64,000 bases of DNA from CAZMVY01 sp964653435 (GTDB lineage Bacteria; Planctomycetota; Phycisphaerae; UBA1845; PWPN01), in assembly GCA_964653435.1 (NCBI GenBank), contig CAZZFA010000010.1, positions 1 through 64,000 of the forward strand. The letters run 5' to 3'. Below are positions 34,956-43,465 of this stretch, one piece after another (the first letter of the stretch is position 1; each line of letters opens with the position of its first letter). The notes beneath the pieces are model-generated. The model saw only the letters and a program-made list of their open reading frames with translations. It had not been told where the DNA came from and ran no database searches. Made by a program: the position numbers and the translations under genes.

Positions 34956-36626
34956 CTATCGAGGGGGGCCGAACGTCTGCTCGCTGGCCTGGGCGCGGGT
35001 GCTGGTGATCGGCACGCTGACCCGTATGAGCGTTCCTTCCGAAGGTTTGCTCTCGACGCTGATTCTGCCCTGATGTTCCTCGACGATCTTTCTGGCGACG
35101 GCCAGGCCGAGCCCCGTGCCGCCCTGGCCCTTCGTGGAGTGGAAAGGCTCGAAGAGTTTCGCGGCGATGGCCGGATCGATCCCCGGGCCGTTGTCCGAGA
35201 CGTTGATCAACGCGCGGCCGTTTTCGCCGTCGAATCGCGTCTCGACGTTGACCAGGCCTTTCTCCGCGGGGGCGGCGTCCACGGCGTTGATGACGAGGTT
35301 GAGCACGACCTGATGGATGCCGTCCACATCGATCGGGATGGCCGGGAAGGATTCGTCGTAATCGGTCATCAGGATGACGGACTTTTCGTCGGCCCTGCGC
35401 TGGGCGAGCGAGACGGCGTCGGCCACGACCGTGTTGATCTGAGCGTATTCGAGCCTCGGCTCGCGCGGCTTGCTGAAGGCGAGCATGTTCATCGTAAGGT
35501 GCATGATCTTGTCAAGGTTCCGCTCGGTGATGCCCCAGCCCTTGCTCACGGTGTCGAGCTGATGCTGCTGAAGGCCCTTCTCGACGAGCTCGGATCCGTT
35601 GCGAAGCCCCTGCAGGATGTTCTTGATCGAGTGGGAGAGGTACGCGACGGTCTCGCCCATGGCGGCGAGCCGGGCCGTCTGCATGCGCGACTGCACGAGC
35701 CGGGCATTCTGGATCGCCAGGCCCGTCATGTGCCCGATGGCGGTGATGAGGCGCAGTTGCTCCTGGGTGTACACGTGGGCGGACACGGACGAATCCACGT
35801 GAATGACGCCGAGCAATTCGTCGCGCACGAGGATCGGGGCGCAGATGACCGAGACGAGGCCGAAGTCGGTGATGCTGCCTCCCTTCTCGTCCGCGGCGAA
35901 CCGCTTGTCGGTCATGGCGTTGGTGCAGAGCACGCCTTCCTTCTTCTCGACGACCATGTTGATGATCCGCCGGGATGTCGTGATGCGGTCAGGCGCGCCC
36001 TTGGGCCGGTGGCGGTAGCGCACCACGCAGGGGATCAGGTCGTCGCCGGGCGGCTCGCGCATGAGGATGAACGCCCGGTCCACCTGGACCTGTTCGAAGA
36101 TGATGTCCATCACCCGTTCGAGGAGCTGGTCGGGCGAGATCACCGCGCCGATGACCTCGGACAGCTCGTACATCACTTTCCACGCCCGGGCGCCCTCCGC
36201 CATCTCCGGGGCGGCGATGATCACGCTCTCCTCGCTCGCCGGAATGCTTGAGAGAATCGCGGAATCCAGGTTCCGGCTGCTCGCGTCGAGGTCGACCAGG
36301 TCGCGCGGGATGTGAGCGCCGCTGAGTTTTTCGACCGAATCCTCGCCCCCGTACACGATCAGGGTCGAGCCCATCTTGATCTGGTCGCCGTGTTTGAGGC
36401 GGACCGGCTTCTCGACGCGGACGCCGTTGACATACGTGCCATTGGCACTCTGCAGGTCCCGGATGACCCAGAATCCGTTCTCGGGGCGCAGCTCGGCGTG
36501 GCGCCGCGAAATCGTCCGGTCGGTCAGCGGGATCTGGTCGCTCTCCCGACCCAGGATCGCGGGTTCGTCAGTGGTCTGAAACGAGTGCCCCTTGTCGGGG
36601 CCTTGCAGTACGTACAGCGTCGCCAC
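34956..36626 (-). CDS. FHA-GAF sensor histidine kinase
   Basis: 556 residues, soluble. An FHA domain (about 1-100: AILGRESDQI, SRRHAELRP, LQSANGTYVNGVRV) would bind phosphothreonine peptides. A GAF domain (about 135-320, ending GVIHVDSSVSAHVYTQEQL) may bind a small ligand. The kinase part has the H-box LSHSIKNILQGLRNG (His near 329), N-box LNLVINAVDAA (about 445) and G-box STKGQGGTGLGLAVA (about 500). It probably links Ser/Thr-kinase signalling to a two-component pathway; no response regulator is adjacent. It is transcribed toward the ATPase gene with an 18 bp gap. A good promoter lies at 36768-36796, giving a leader of about 135 nt. Confidence 0.9.
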   Translation of the reverse strand: MATLYVLQGPDKGHSFQTTDEPAILGRESDQIPLTDRTISRRHAELRPENGFWVIRDLQSANGTYVNGVRVEKPVRLKHGDQIKMGSTLIVYGGEDSVEKLSGAHIPRDLVDLDASSRNLDSAILSSIPASEESVIIAAPEMAEGARAWKVMYELSEVIGAVISPDQLLERVMDIIFEQVQVDRAFILMREPPGDDLIPCVVRYRHRPKGAPDRITTSRRIINMVVEKKEGVLCTNAMTDKRFAADEKGGSITDFGLVSVICAPILVRDELLGVIHVDSSVSAHVYTQEQLRLITAIGHMTGLAIQNARLVQSRMQTARLAAMGETVAYLSHSIKNILQGLRNGSELVEKGLQQHQLDTVSKGWGITERNLDKIMHLTMNMLAFSKPREPRLEYAQINTVVADAVSLAQRRADEKSVILMTDYDESFPAIPIDVDGIHQVVLNLVINAVDAAPAEKGLVNVETRFDGENGRALINVSDNGPGIDPAIAAKLFEPFHSTKGQGGTGLGLAVARKIVEEHQGRISVESKPSEGTLIRVSVPITSTRAQASEQTFGPPR

Positions 36627-36767
36627 ACCGTCACCCTCGACAGGACAGGAGATCCACCTCGGCGAACCACAAAGCGGGCTGACGATGACCGGGGCTCGCG
36701 GTGAGGAAATGGATCCGGCGTCCTACGGAACGCTCCCTTCACGCGGTGATGCGCACACGGCAATCGG

Positions 36768-36796
36768 ATTCTATAAGCCCGGCGGGGCTGCGTCAA
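36768..36796 (-). promoter_or_regulatory. sigma-70-like promoter for the FHA-GAF kinase gene
   Basis: On the minus strand TTGACG, 17 bp spacer, TAGAAT. Confidence 0.58.
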
Positions 36797-37195
36797 CGAA
36801 GCTGCTGGCCCGGATTCCCGCCCCGCAGCGCACGTGGCAATCACCTGTCGTTGTACCCTTATTTGTACGCCGTGAAGCGGCGGCGGTTTCACCGGAATGA
36901 GCCTTCGGACGCCCCGGCTCGGCCTGGCAGCCGCGGAAACACCTCGCCGGACGACGCGGCGTGAAGCGGGCCGTTTCCGGCGGCGCCGGAGGCGCAAACC
37001 GTCGCGCTGTCTGCGCGGTGTCCGGCGGCCGGCAGCCCGTTGGTCCTGACCGCGGGCAGGTGGCCGACGGTGGTCGAGGTCCGCCGGCCGGCGGCTTCCG
37101 GTTCCGCACCGGGTGAAACGGTCGCGCCTTTTGGGGGGCGTATGGGCCGCCTTGTGGCGGGCGGGGCAATCGCTGCCCGTGCCCGCCAGGAGCTT
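36797..37195. other. non-coding stretch, no element recognised
   Basis: GC-rich spacer between the kinase promoter and the end of the GT9 gene. Open frames here are short and shadow-like, and I see no repeat family from elsewhere in the window. Confidence 0.45.
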
Positions 37196-38512
37196 CTAGC
37201 CGCCCGGAGATCGCGGCATGGCGGATAGCTGCGTCGCGGCGGCCAGCACACCTTCCACGGCCTCCACGACAACGCCGGGCTGAATTGCCTGCATGCACCA
37301 GGCTTCGTGATCGCACCACATCCCCTCGAAGGCCGTGAACATGTACAGACAGGGGCTGCACGGGTAATCGGCATAGACGGCCCTGTGAGCGGGTGTTCTC
37401 GGGGCGTAGAAGTCGGGCCGGCCCGGGCCCCAGAGGGAGACCACCGGTACGCCTTCCGAGGCAGCCAGATGCATCGGTCCGGAGTCGTTGGTTACATAAG
37501 CGCTCAGCAGCGGCAGGGCGGCGACGAACTCGTCGAGCGACCAGGAGCCCGCCGAGACGATGATCCGGTCGTGCACGGCCGGCGGGATATGAACCCGGAT
37601 CGATTCCACGTATTCCTTTTCGTCGGGCGAGCCGGTGAGGAGTACGCGGAGGTCCGGTCGCCGGTCAAGCAGGGCATGGATAAGGACGGCGAATCGCTCC
37701 AGGGGCCATCGTCGTTCGAGGGACATGTCACCGGCGTTGACGTTGACCCCGAGCAGCGGTATGCCGGGCGACCATCCATGCTCGCGGAGGAACCGTTCGG
37801 CGGACTGGCGGGCGGCTTCGCCCGGGTCGATGCGGCTCAACTGCGTGTCGGTGATCGTCACGCCGATCCGGGCGGCCATCTGCTGATAGACGTCGGTGAT
37901 GTGGCGGTAGTAGTTGAAGTACACGGGGTGCGTGACGAGCGTGTACCGCCAGAAGTCGTTCAGGTGGAAGCCGACACGGATGTGCGCGCCGCTCAGGAAC
38001 GCCATCAGGGTGGAGAACTTGCTGAAGAACTCCAGATCGAGCACGGCCTCCACGCGGTGCCTCCGCAGCCAGATGATCTGCCTCAGCGTGTCGAGCACGA
38101 AGTGACGCGGTGCGTCGGTGCGGATGATTCGCAGCTCGTCGCAGACGCGCAGGCGGCGGAGCAGGCCCGCGTTGGCCTGGAATGTCACGAAGGCCAGGCG
38201 GGCGGAAGGATACTGCTGCCGGATGGCCCGCAGCAGCGGTGTGGCCTGCATGATGCTGCCGAGGCCGAAGAACTTGAGCACGACAAGCGTGCCGTTGCCG
38301 GAGATCTCGCGTCGCCGTTTCGGAAGGATGCGCCGCACCACCCATACCAGGATTGCCAGAACAAAGCACAGCGGCAGGCCGACCCAATGGTCGATCCAGC
38401 GCATGACCGCGATCTTCGTGATGCGGGGCCGCTTCGCGGTTCGGCGGGCGGTATGGGCCGCGGGCGCGCCTCCGGCCGGCGCGAAAGGACCTGTCTGGGG
38501 CGCATGACTCAA
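37196..38512 (-). CDS. glycosyltransferase family 9 protein (second copy)
   Basis: 438 residues. A basic, Ala/Pro-rich lead precedes MRWIDHWVGLPLCFVLAILVW, a membrane-associating segment shared in pattern with the GT9 protein at 24295-25563. The GT-B fold shows VVLKFFGLGSIMQATPLLRAI, LDLEFFSKFSTLMAFLSGAHIRVGFH, LGVNVNAGDMSLERRWP and the GT9 donor signature VTNDSGPMHLAASEGVP (about residue 344). It likely transfers a heptose-like sugar during envelope glycan assembly. The true start may be the ATG at 38404, which would match the paralogue better; neither has a clear Shine-Dalgarno. It shares its direction with the polytopic membrane protein upstream (38638-40614). Confidence 0.86.
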   Translation of the reverse strand: MSHAPQTGPFAPAGGAPAAHTARRTAKRPRITKIAVMRWIDHWVGLPLCFVLAILVWVVRRILPKRRREISGNGTLVVLKFFGLGSIMQATPLLRAIRQQYPSARLAFVTFQANAGLLRRLRVCDELRIIRTDAPRHFVLDTLRQIIWLRRHRVEAVLDLEFFSKFSTLMAFLSGAHIRVGFHLNDFWRYTLVTHPVYFNYYRHITDVYQQMAARIGVTITDTQLSRIDPGEAARQSAERFLREHGWSPGIPLLGVNVNAGDMSLERRWPLERFAVLIHALLDRRPDLRVLLTGSPDEKEYVESIRVHIPPAVHDRIIVSAGSWSLDEFVAALPLLSAYVTNDSGPMHLAASEGVPVVSLWGPGRPDFYAPRTPAHRAVYADYPCSPCLYMFTAFEGMWCDHEAWCMQAIQPGVVVEAVEGVLAAATQLSAMPRSPGG

Positions 38513-38637
38513 GCGCGGCCACTCCGGCTGACTGAGCGAAAACCCATGCCCGGCGGCATCGTTCGCAGTGTACCCGCCCGGCGACGAGGCGGCAACGGAA
38601 CGCGCTGCGTGGCGGGATCGACGGCCGGCGGGCCCCG

Positions 38638-40614
38638 TCAGCGGGCCGGGCCGAACTGACGCAGGCTCGGAAAGCCGAAGCGGTCAAACATCCGGCGGAG
38701 GGTCGGTACGAGCGGGTCCATCCTGAAGACGATCAGTCTCCTGTCCATCCTGACGATCGGGCAGAAGGAACGATCACTGCGGCCCCGGGTCGCGGCTTCG
38801 CGGAGAATCGCGGCAGACTCCGAAGCGGCCGTCGGCCTGCCGTACTGCGGCCCCACGGCAAGGAGCCGCAGGAGAGGATCGCCCGATGCGAGTTTATCGA
38901 GGTCGATCTCGCCGGTGTCGTACACGTAATAGATCGACGGCAGGTGATCCCGGTACAACTGCCGGAGATGATTGAACCGGGTTTCGATGAAGAAGCGGGC
39001 GTTCTTCCGATCGTTCGGGGGGTAGGGGTAAAACGTGGCGCAGTAGACCGGCCGCTCCGCGAAGACCCGCATGGGGGCTACCAGGCTGTTGGTGAAGATG
39101 ACCGCCCCCGGCGGCACGACCTGTCGGAGCGGGGCGTATTCGCGCGAGATCCGATGGCCCATGTCGCTGCGCTGACGCGAGTCGTAGAAATCGGTGGTCC
39201 AGTGCAGGCGCAGGTTGCAGATCGTGCCGTCGACGTGAGCGTACAGCAGGGCGACGGCCAGAATCGCCGGCAGGATCTGCGCCGCCGCGTCCGATCCCGA
39301 CGACCGGATCATCCGCCAGGATCGCACCCATACCAGCGCCATCAGCAGGGAGTACGCCGCCAGGGCGTGCCGGAGCACGTGCGGATGGACGGAGCTGTGC
39401 TGCATCATCGTCAGCCACCAGGCCGGCGACGCGACGGTCAGCGTAACGAGCAGTCGTTCGTCCGGCGTCCACTGCGATACACGCCAGGGCGCCCGTCGGC
39501 CTTGTGCCAACACGGCGAGGATCATCGCCACTGCGGCCGCGAAGGGGATCCCGTAGAACTTGTAGAATCGCAGTGCCTCATGCGCGGGGTAGCCCTTGAG
39601 CGAGAGGCCCTCGGGCGTGTCTTCGGCAATATCGAACCCGATCGTCCGCCGGTAGAGGTGATCAACAAAGCCGAGGGCCGGGCGGCCGTCGGAGGCCGAC
39701 TCGACCCCCGCTCCGGCGAAGGCTGCCCGCCGCTGGGCCGACTGGAGGGCCGTGGCCAGCACCAGCGGTAGTATCAGAAGAAGCAGCCAAGGCCGGCGGA
39801 TCGGGCACCGGAAGAGCAGGACGTACGCGGCCGTAAACAGCAGGATCCAGAGATCATACTCCCACGTGAAGAGCGCCATCAGGAACACGAGGGCACCCAT
39901 CAGCAGGAGCCGGCGCCGCCGGTGTCGGGCCCCCGGCGCGAGCGCCCCGATGAGGCAGCGTACCGCCAGCGCGCAGAGCAGGAAGGCGTAGGCGTGAAAG
40001 TGCAGGTTGTCCGCGTAAGCGAGGAATCCCCAGGATGTCGCCATTGTGATCGCCGCCACGACGGCCACCGCGGACCCGGCGAAGCGTTCGAACACTCCGA
40101 ACCATACGAGTACTGCCAGTAGCGAGCAGGCGGCGGGCAGAAGACGGTACACGCGCTCCGATGTGACGCCTGCCATCCGCCAGAGCCCGTTGATGAGGTT
40201 GCTGGCGGGCGGGTAGTTCGTGTAAAGGAAGAACGGGTCCGGCGGGTTCTGATCGGTGACGACCTGGTGCTGGGCGACGCCGTAGTTGGCGAAAAGGCCC
40301 AGGCGGGCGTAGTTGCGTCCCGAAACGATCACGTTCGAGTCGCTCCAGGAGTCCATGCGGACGCCGACGGGATCGCCTCCCCGTTGCACAAGGAACGCGG
40401 CCACGGCCGGCAGGACGATCGCCAGCAGGAGCCTCGCGCGGCGGCCGGCGGCGGTCCGCCGCGGCGGTTCCGCGCTCTCCTCCCCGGCGGAGGGGGGCCT
40501 TGGCTCGCCGGGTGGCGCAGGCCGTATCGTGGCCATTGCGATGCACCCGATGAGGATCACGGCCGTGAGGATGATCTGCTCCGGGGTCCAGAGAGAGGTG
40601 AGTTCGTTGGGCAT
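38638..40614 (-). CDS. polytopic membrane protein, GT-C glycosyltransferase-like
   Basis: 658 residues with about ten to twelve hydrophobic segments, starting at residues 12-30 (IILTAVILIGCIAMATI) and 65-80. A loop after the second segment (MDSWSDSNVIVSGRNYARLG, then FFLYTNYPPASNLINGLW) is the type of acidic and aromatic lumenal loop found in dolichyl-/polyprenyl-phosphate sugar transferases. The last ~170 residues are soluble (VPPGAVIFTNSLVAPMRVFAERPVYCATFYPYPP). It would use a lipid-linked sugar on the outer face of the cytoplasmic membrane. The assignment rests on topology, not a family match. The ATG at 40614 is divergent from the methyltransferase gene at 40720. Confidence 0.7.
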   Translation of the reverse strand: MPNELTSLWTPEQIILTAVILIGCIAMATIRPAPPGEPRPPSAGEESAEPPRRTAAGRRARLLLAIVLPAVAAFLVQRGGDPVGVRMDSWSDSNVIVSGRNYARLGLFANYGVAQHQVVTDQNPPDPFFLYTNYPPASNLINGLWRMAGVTSERVYRLLPAACSLLAVLVWFGVFERFAGSAVAVVAAITMATSWGFLAYADNLHFHAYAFLLCALAVRCLIGALAPGARHRRRRLLLMGALVFLMALFTWEYDLWILLFTAAYVLLFRCPIRRPWLLLLILPLVLATALQSAQRRAAFAGAGVESASDGRPALGFVDHLYRRTIGFDIAEDTPEGLSLKGYPAHEALRFYKFYGIPFAAAVAMILAVLAQGRRAPWRVSQWTPDERLLVTLTVASPAWWLTMMQHSSVHPHVLRHALAAYSLLMALVWVRSWRMIRSSGSDAAAQILPAILAVALLYAHVDGTICNLRLHWTTDFYDSRQRSDMGHRISREYAPLRQVVPPGAVIFTNSLVAPMRVFAERPVYCATFYPYPPNDRKNARFFIETRFNHLRQLYRDHLPSIYYVYDTGEIDLDKLASGDPLLRLLAVGPQYGRPTAASESAAILREAATRGRSDRSFCPIVRMDRRLIVFRMDPLVPTLRRMFDRFGFPSLRQFGPAR

Positions 40615-40719
40615 TCGGCGGTCAGTATCTGGAAAAGACAGAGCGACCCGCGGAGAATGTACAGGCCGTCCGGATGGTTGGCAACAGGCCCGCGTGAGGG
40701 CGATACCTGCGGAGCGGTT

Positions 40720-41583
40720 GTGGTCGAGCGAGCATGTCCGGTATGCGGAGCGTGTGATCCGCGGATGTTCTGCGAGCGAGACGGCGTGCGCTTCGTGCGC
40801 TGCGGCGCCTGCCGGAGTCTGTACCAGGCGGCAGAGCCGGATCGGGCGCGGCTCGCGGAGGTTTACGCGCGGGATTATCACCGTCTTCGCGGGCACAGCG
40901 GCAATCCGGCCATCGAGGCGGTGAAGCAGGCGACGACACGCGCCTACCTGGCGCGGATCGAGCGGCTCCGACCGCCGGGCCGCCGGCTTCTGGAGGTGGG
41001 CTGTTCGGCGGGCGCGGGTCTCGCGGCGGCGGCGGCCGCGGGGTGGGAGGCCGAGGGGGTGGAACTGGCGGGCGACGCCGCGGAGATCGCCGGGCGGCGG
41101 CCGGGTGTCCGGGCCGTTTACCGGGGGAGGCTGGAAGACGCGCCGTTGCCCGAGCAGGGCTACGATGTCATCGTGTTGTTCGACGTGATCGAGCACATCG
41201 ATCCGCCGCACGGTACGTTGACGGCGATCCATCGCCTGTTGCGGCCGGGGGGGCTCGTGCTGATGGTCACGCCGGATGCGACGAGTCTGAGCGCCCGTTG
41301 GTTTCGCAGCCGGTGGCCGCACCTGTTCGCCGAGCACGTCATCCTGTTCAGCCGTGGCGGCCTGGGACGGGCCCTGGAGGCCGCGGGCTTCCGGATCGAA
41401 CGGCAGGGGTTTGCGTGGAAGCGGGTAAACCTCGATATGCTTGTGCATCATGCGGAGATTCATCCGCACGTTCTGTCCGGCTCCGTGATCAGAATGGCCG
41501 GACGGATCGCACCGCGCTTCCTGCGAGGGGCGATGATCCCGTTCAACATCGGCGAGTTCTACGTGGTGGCGCGGCGGACCTGA
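40720..41583 (+). CDS. class I SAM-dependent methyltransferase with N-terminal zinc ribbon
   Basis: 287 residues. The N-terminal CPVCGACDPRMFCERDGVRF followed by VRCGAC forms a zinc-binding motif typical of methyltransferases acting on glycan or sugar intermediates. The SAM-binding motif I is LLEVGCSAGAGLAAAAAAGW (about residue 91), with VELAGDAAEIA (motif II), YDVIVLFDVIEHIDPP (motif IV) and LRPGGLVLMVTPD. It probably methylates a cell-surface sugar, given the neighbouring glycosyltransferases. The GTG at 40720 has GGAG 5 nt upstream. The in-frame ATG at 40657 has its GGAG only 1 nt away and is less likely. Confidence 0.85.
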   Translation: MVERACPVCGACDPRMFCERDGVRFVRCGACRSLYQAAEPDRARLAEVYARDYHRLRGHSGNPAIEAVKQATTRAYLARIERLRPPGRRLLEVGCSAGAGLAAAAAAGWEAEGVELAGDAAEIAGRRPGVRAVYRGRLEDAPLPEQGYDVIVLFDVIEHIDPPHGTLTAIHRLLRPGGLVLMVTPDATSLSARWFRSRWPHLFAEHVILFSRGGLGRALEAAGFRIERQGFAWKRVNLDMLVHHAEIHPHVLSGSVIRMAGRIAPRFLRGAMIPFNIGEFYVVARRT

Positions 41584-41751
41584 GGCCTTTGTCGGCAGGC
41601 GTGCCGGCGTGCGGGATGTCAGCGCTTCAACGCGGCGGTGGTAAGAAGTTGCTCGGGGTGTGTTGAGTGCTCCGGCCGCGCGGCGGAGACGTTTTGTGTT
41701 GACCGGCGATTCGGCACGCGATACGGTGGCGATCGCATCGTGACGACGCGG

Positions 41752-41773
41752 CCGGCCCCCCCCGGGGGGGGGC
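41752..41773. repeat. G/C-run palindrome
   Basis: A C-run passes directly into a G-run (ccccccccggggggggg), forming a self-complementary stretch in the 283 bp gap between the methyltransferase and membrane-protein genes. It is prone to slippage; no function is evident. Confidence 0.6.
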
Positions 41774-41866
41774 GAGAAGGGTTCCGGGGCGCTGTGCGAT
41801 GGTATCACGGTGGATGTGCGCGTCGTTGATAACGCGCCGCAGTCGCGGCGATCGGGTCGGGCTCGA

Positions 41867-43366
41867 ATGAAGACGTGGCTACCAGGCGTGCGGGCGGTTG
41901 CGGTTCCCTCATGCGGCCGCGTCCGTCGGGTGTGCTGTCTCGTGATGCTGGTGCTGGCCTGCGGCATCTTTGTTCTGACCTGTCTCACGTTCAACTTTCC
42001 CCTCACATACTGCGACAGCCCGCGATGGGCGCCCGGCTACTTCGCCCGGCTGCGATCCATCGACGCGAGTGCCCTGGCCGGCTTCCGGGGATGGATTGTT
42101 CCCGCGTATTTCGACCTGCTGGGCGCCCTGTCGATCCGGTGGGTTCTGCCGAATCTGATCGGCGTCGTGCAGGCGATCGCCACGCTGGCCGCCCTGGTTT
42201 ACGTGTCCCGCCCTTTTCTGACGCGCAGCTCCGCGATCGAACTCGTCCTCGTGCCGGCGTTCCTGGCGTCGTGCCTGCGGTACGCCATGTACAGCCAGAC
42301 CATTCTGAGCGAGTCGATCACGCTCGTTCTCTACGCGGTCCTCTGGCGGTTCGTTCTCGGCGGCGTGCCCACCCGGGCGGGTGTGGCCGTGTCGGGCATC
42401 GCGGCGAGTTGCCTGCTGCAGGCACGCGTGGACAGCGTGTACATGGTGCCCATTCTTCTGGGCAAGTGGCTTTCGGGCGGCATCCCGTGGATGCAGCGGC
42501 TCCGTCACCTTCGCCTCGGTGTCGTTCTCTTCGCAGTGGCGTACCTTCCGAATCTGATGCTGCCGAATGCATCGCCCGGCTTCGGCAGATTCCTGATCGT
42601 GTCGGAGTGGTCGCGTTATACCCGCGAGCCGCGGAACCGGCTCGCAAGCGCTCTGAGCACGGACCTGAGCCGGCGGCTGGCGCGGATCACGCGGGACTAC
42701 GAGGTGCTGGGGATCCGCGACGGAATCGATGTCGCGCGCGCGGCCGGCGGCGAATCCGCGGGCTGGGCGACGGTGCTGAAACTGCTGGCCTATCAGATGG
42801 TCAACGACCCCGTCCGGGTCATCAAGGACCGGCTCATTACGTTCCTCGACCTGTTCTCCGCCTCGTTTTCGTCGTTCTCAACGGACTACAAGCCGTGGGG
42901 ATACTACACGTCGCCGTTCAAGAACGTGTTTCAGGCATGGCCCCTGGAGGCGTTTGACCGCTTCCGCTATTCGTGTCCGGAATTCGGTCTGGCCCAGGCG
43001 GCGTATTATCATCTCCCCCAGATCCGCAGCCGGTCCGCATTTCAGGCGCTGCACGTGCTGTATCGCGCGGCGGGATTCTACAGCGATTACCTGTTGAAGC
43101 CGCTGCTGTATGCGACGCTGGTCGCCGCGCCGTTTCTGCTATGGCGATCGCGCAGCAGGGAATACAGGCTGCTCACGCTCATTATCGCGGCTCATTTCGC
43201 GCTTCGGGCGATCCTGATATGTGCGGACGAGCGTTACGAGCTGCCGGTTGACATGCTCTGCGTCTGGTGGGCGGCGCTGACGCTGCGCTGCGTATGGGAC
43301 CGGCTGAGGGGCCAAGCCTCTCCGTCGTCACCAGCCGGCGGAGCGTGCGGCAGCGCAGCGGCGTAA
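41867..43366 (+). CDS. polytopic membrane protein (499 aa), probably envelope glycan related
   Basis: Several hydrophobic segments are visible: residues about 21-40 (CCLVMLVLACGIFVLTCLTF), 100-140, 160-200, 215-235 and three near the C-terminus. The first external loop (NFPLTYCDSPRWAPGYFARLRSI) and the ILSESITLVLYAVLWRFVLGG segment resemble planctomycete/actinobacterial GT-C-like proteins, but no named family is certain. Context with GT9, methyltransferase and another polytopic enzyme suggests glycan assembly. The ATG at 41867 was preferred over the upstream GTG at 41810, which would add a short charged lead. Neither start has a clear Shine-Dalgarno. Confidence 0.68.
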   Translation: MKTWLPGVRAVAVPSCGRVRRVCCLVMLVLACGIFVLTCLTFNFPLTYCDSPRWAPGYFARLRSIDASALAGFRGWIVPAYFDLLGALSIRWVLPNLIGVVQAIATLAALVYVSRPFLTRSSAIELVLVPAFLASCLRYAMYSQTILSESITLVLYAVLWRFVLGGVPTRAGVAVSGIAASCLLQARVDSVYMVPILLGKWLSGGIPWMQRLRHLRLGVVLFAVAYLPNLMLPNASPGFGRFLIVSEWSRYTREPRNRLASALSTDLSRRLARITRDYEVLGIRDGIDVARAAGGESAGWATVLKLLAYQMVNDPVRVIKDRLITFLDLFSASFSSFSTDYKPWGYYTSPFKNVFQAWPLEAFDRFRYSCPEFGLAQAAYYHLPQIRSRSAFQALHVLYRAAGFYSDYLLKPLLYATLVAAPFLLWRSRSREYRLLTLIIAAHFALRAILICADERYELPVDMLCVWWAALTLRCVWDRLRGQASPSSPAGGACGSAAA

Positions 43367-43465
43367 GTCGCTGTCGCACGGCCGAACGCTGTCGCGCGAC
43401 GGATGCCGGCGCGTCCCTCCTGCCACCGGCCACCGCCGCACGCGGGTCGAGCCGCGCCCGGTCGG

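Noticed and set aside
41752..41773. Intrinsic terminator after the methyltransferase gene
   Set aside because: The C/G palindrome has no loop and no T tract, and lies about 170 bp after the stop codon.
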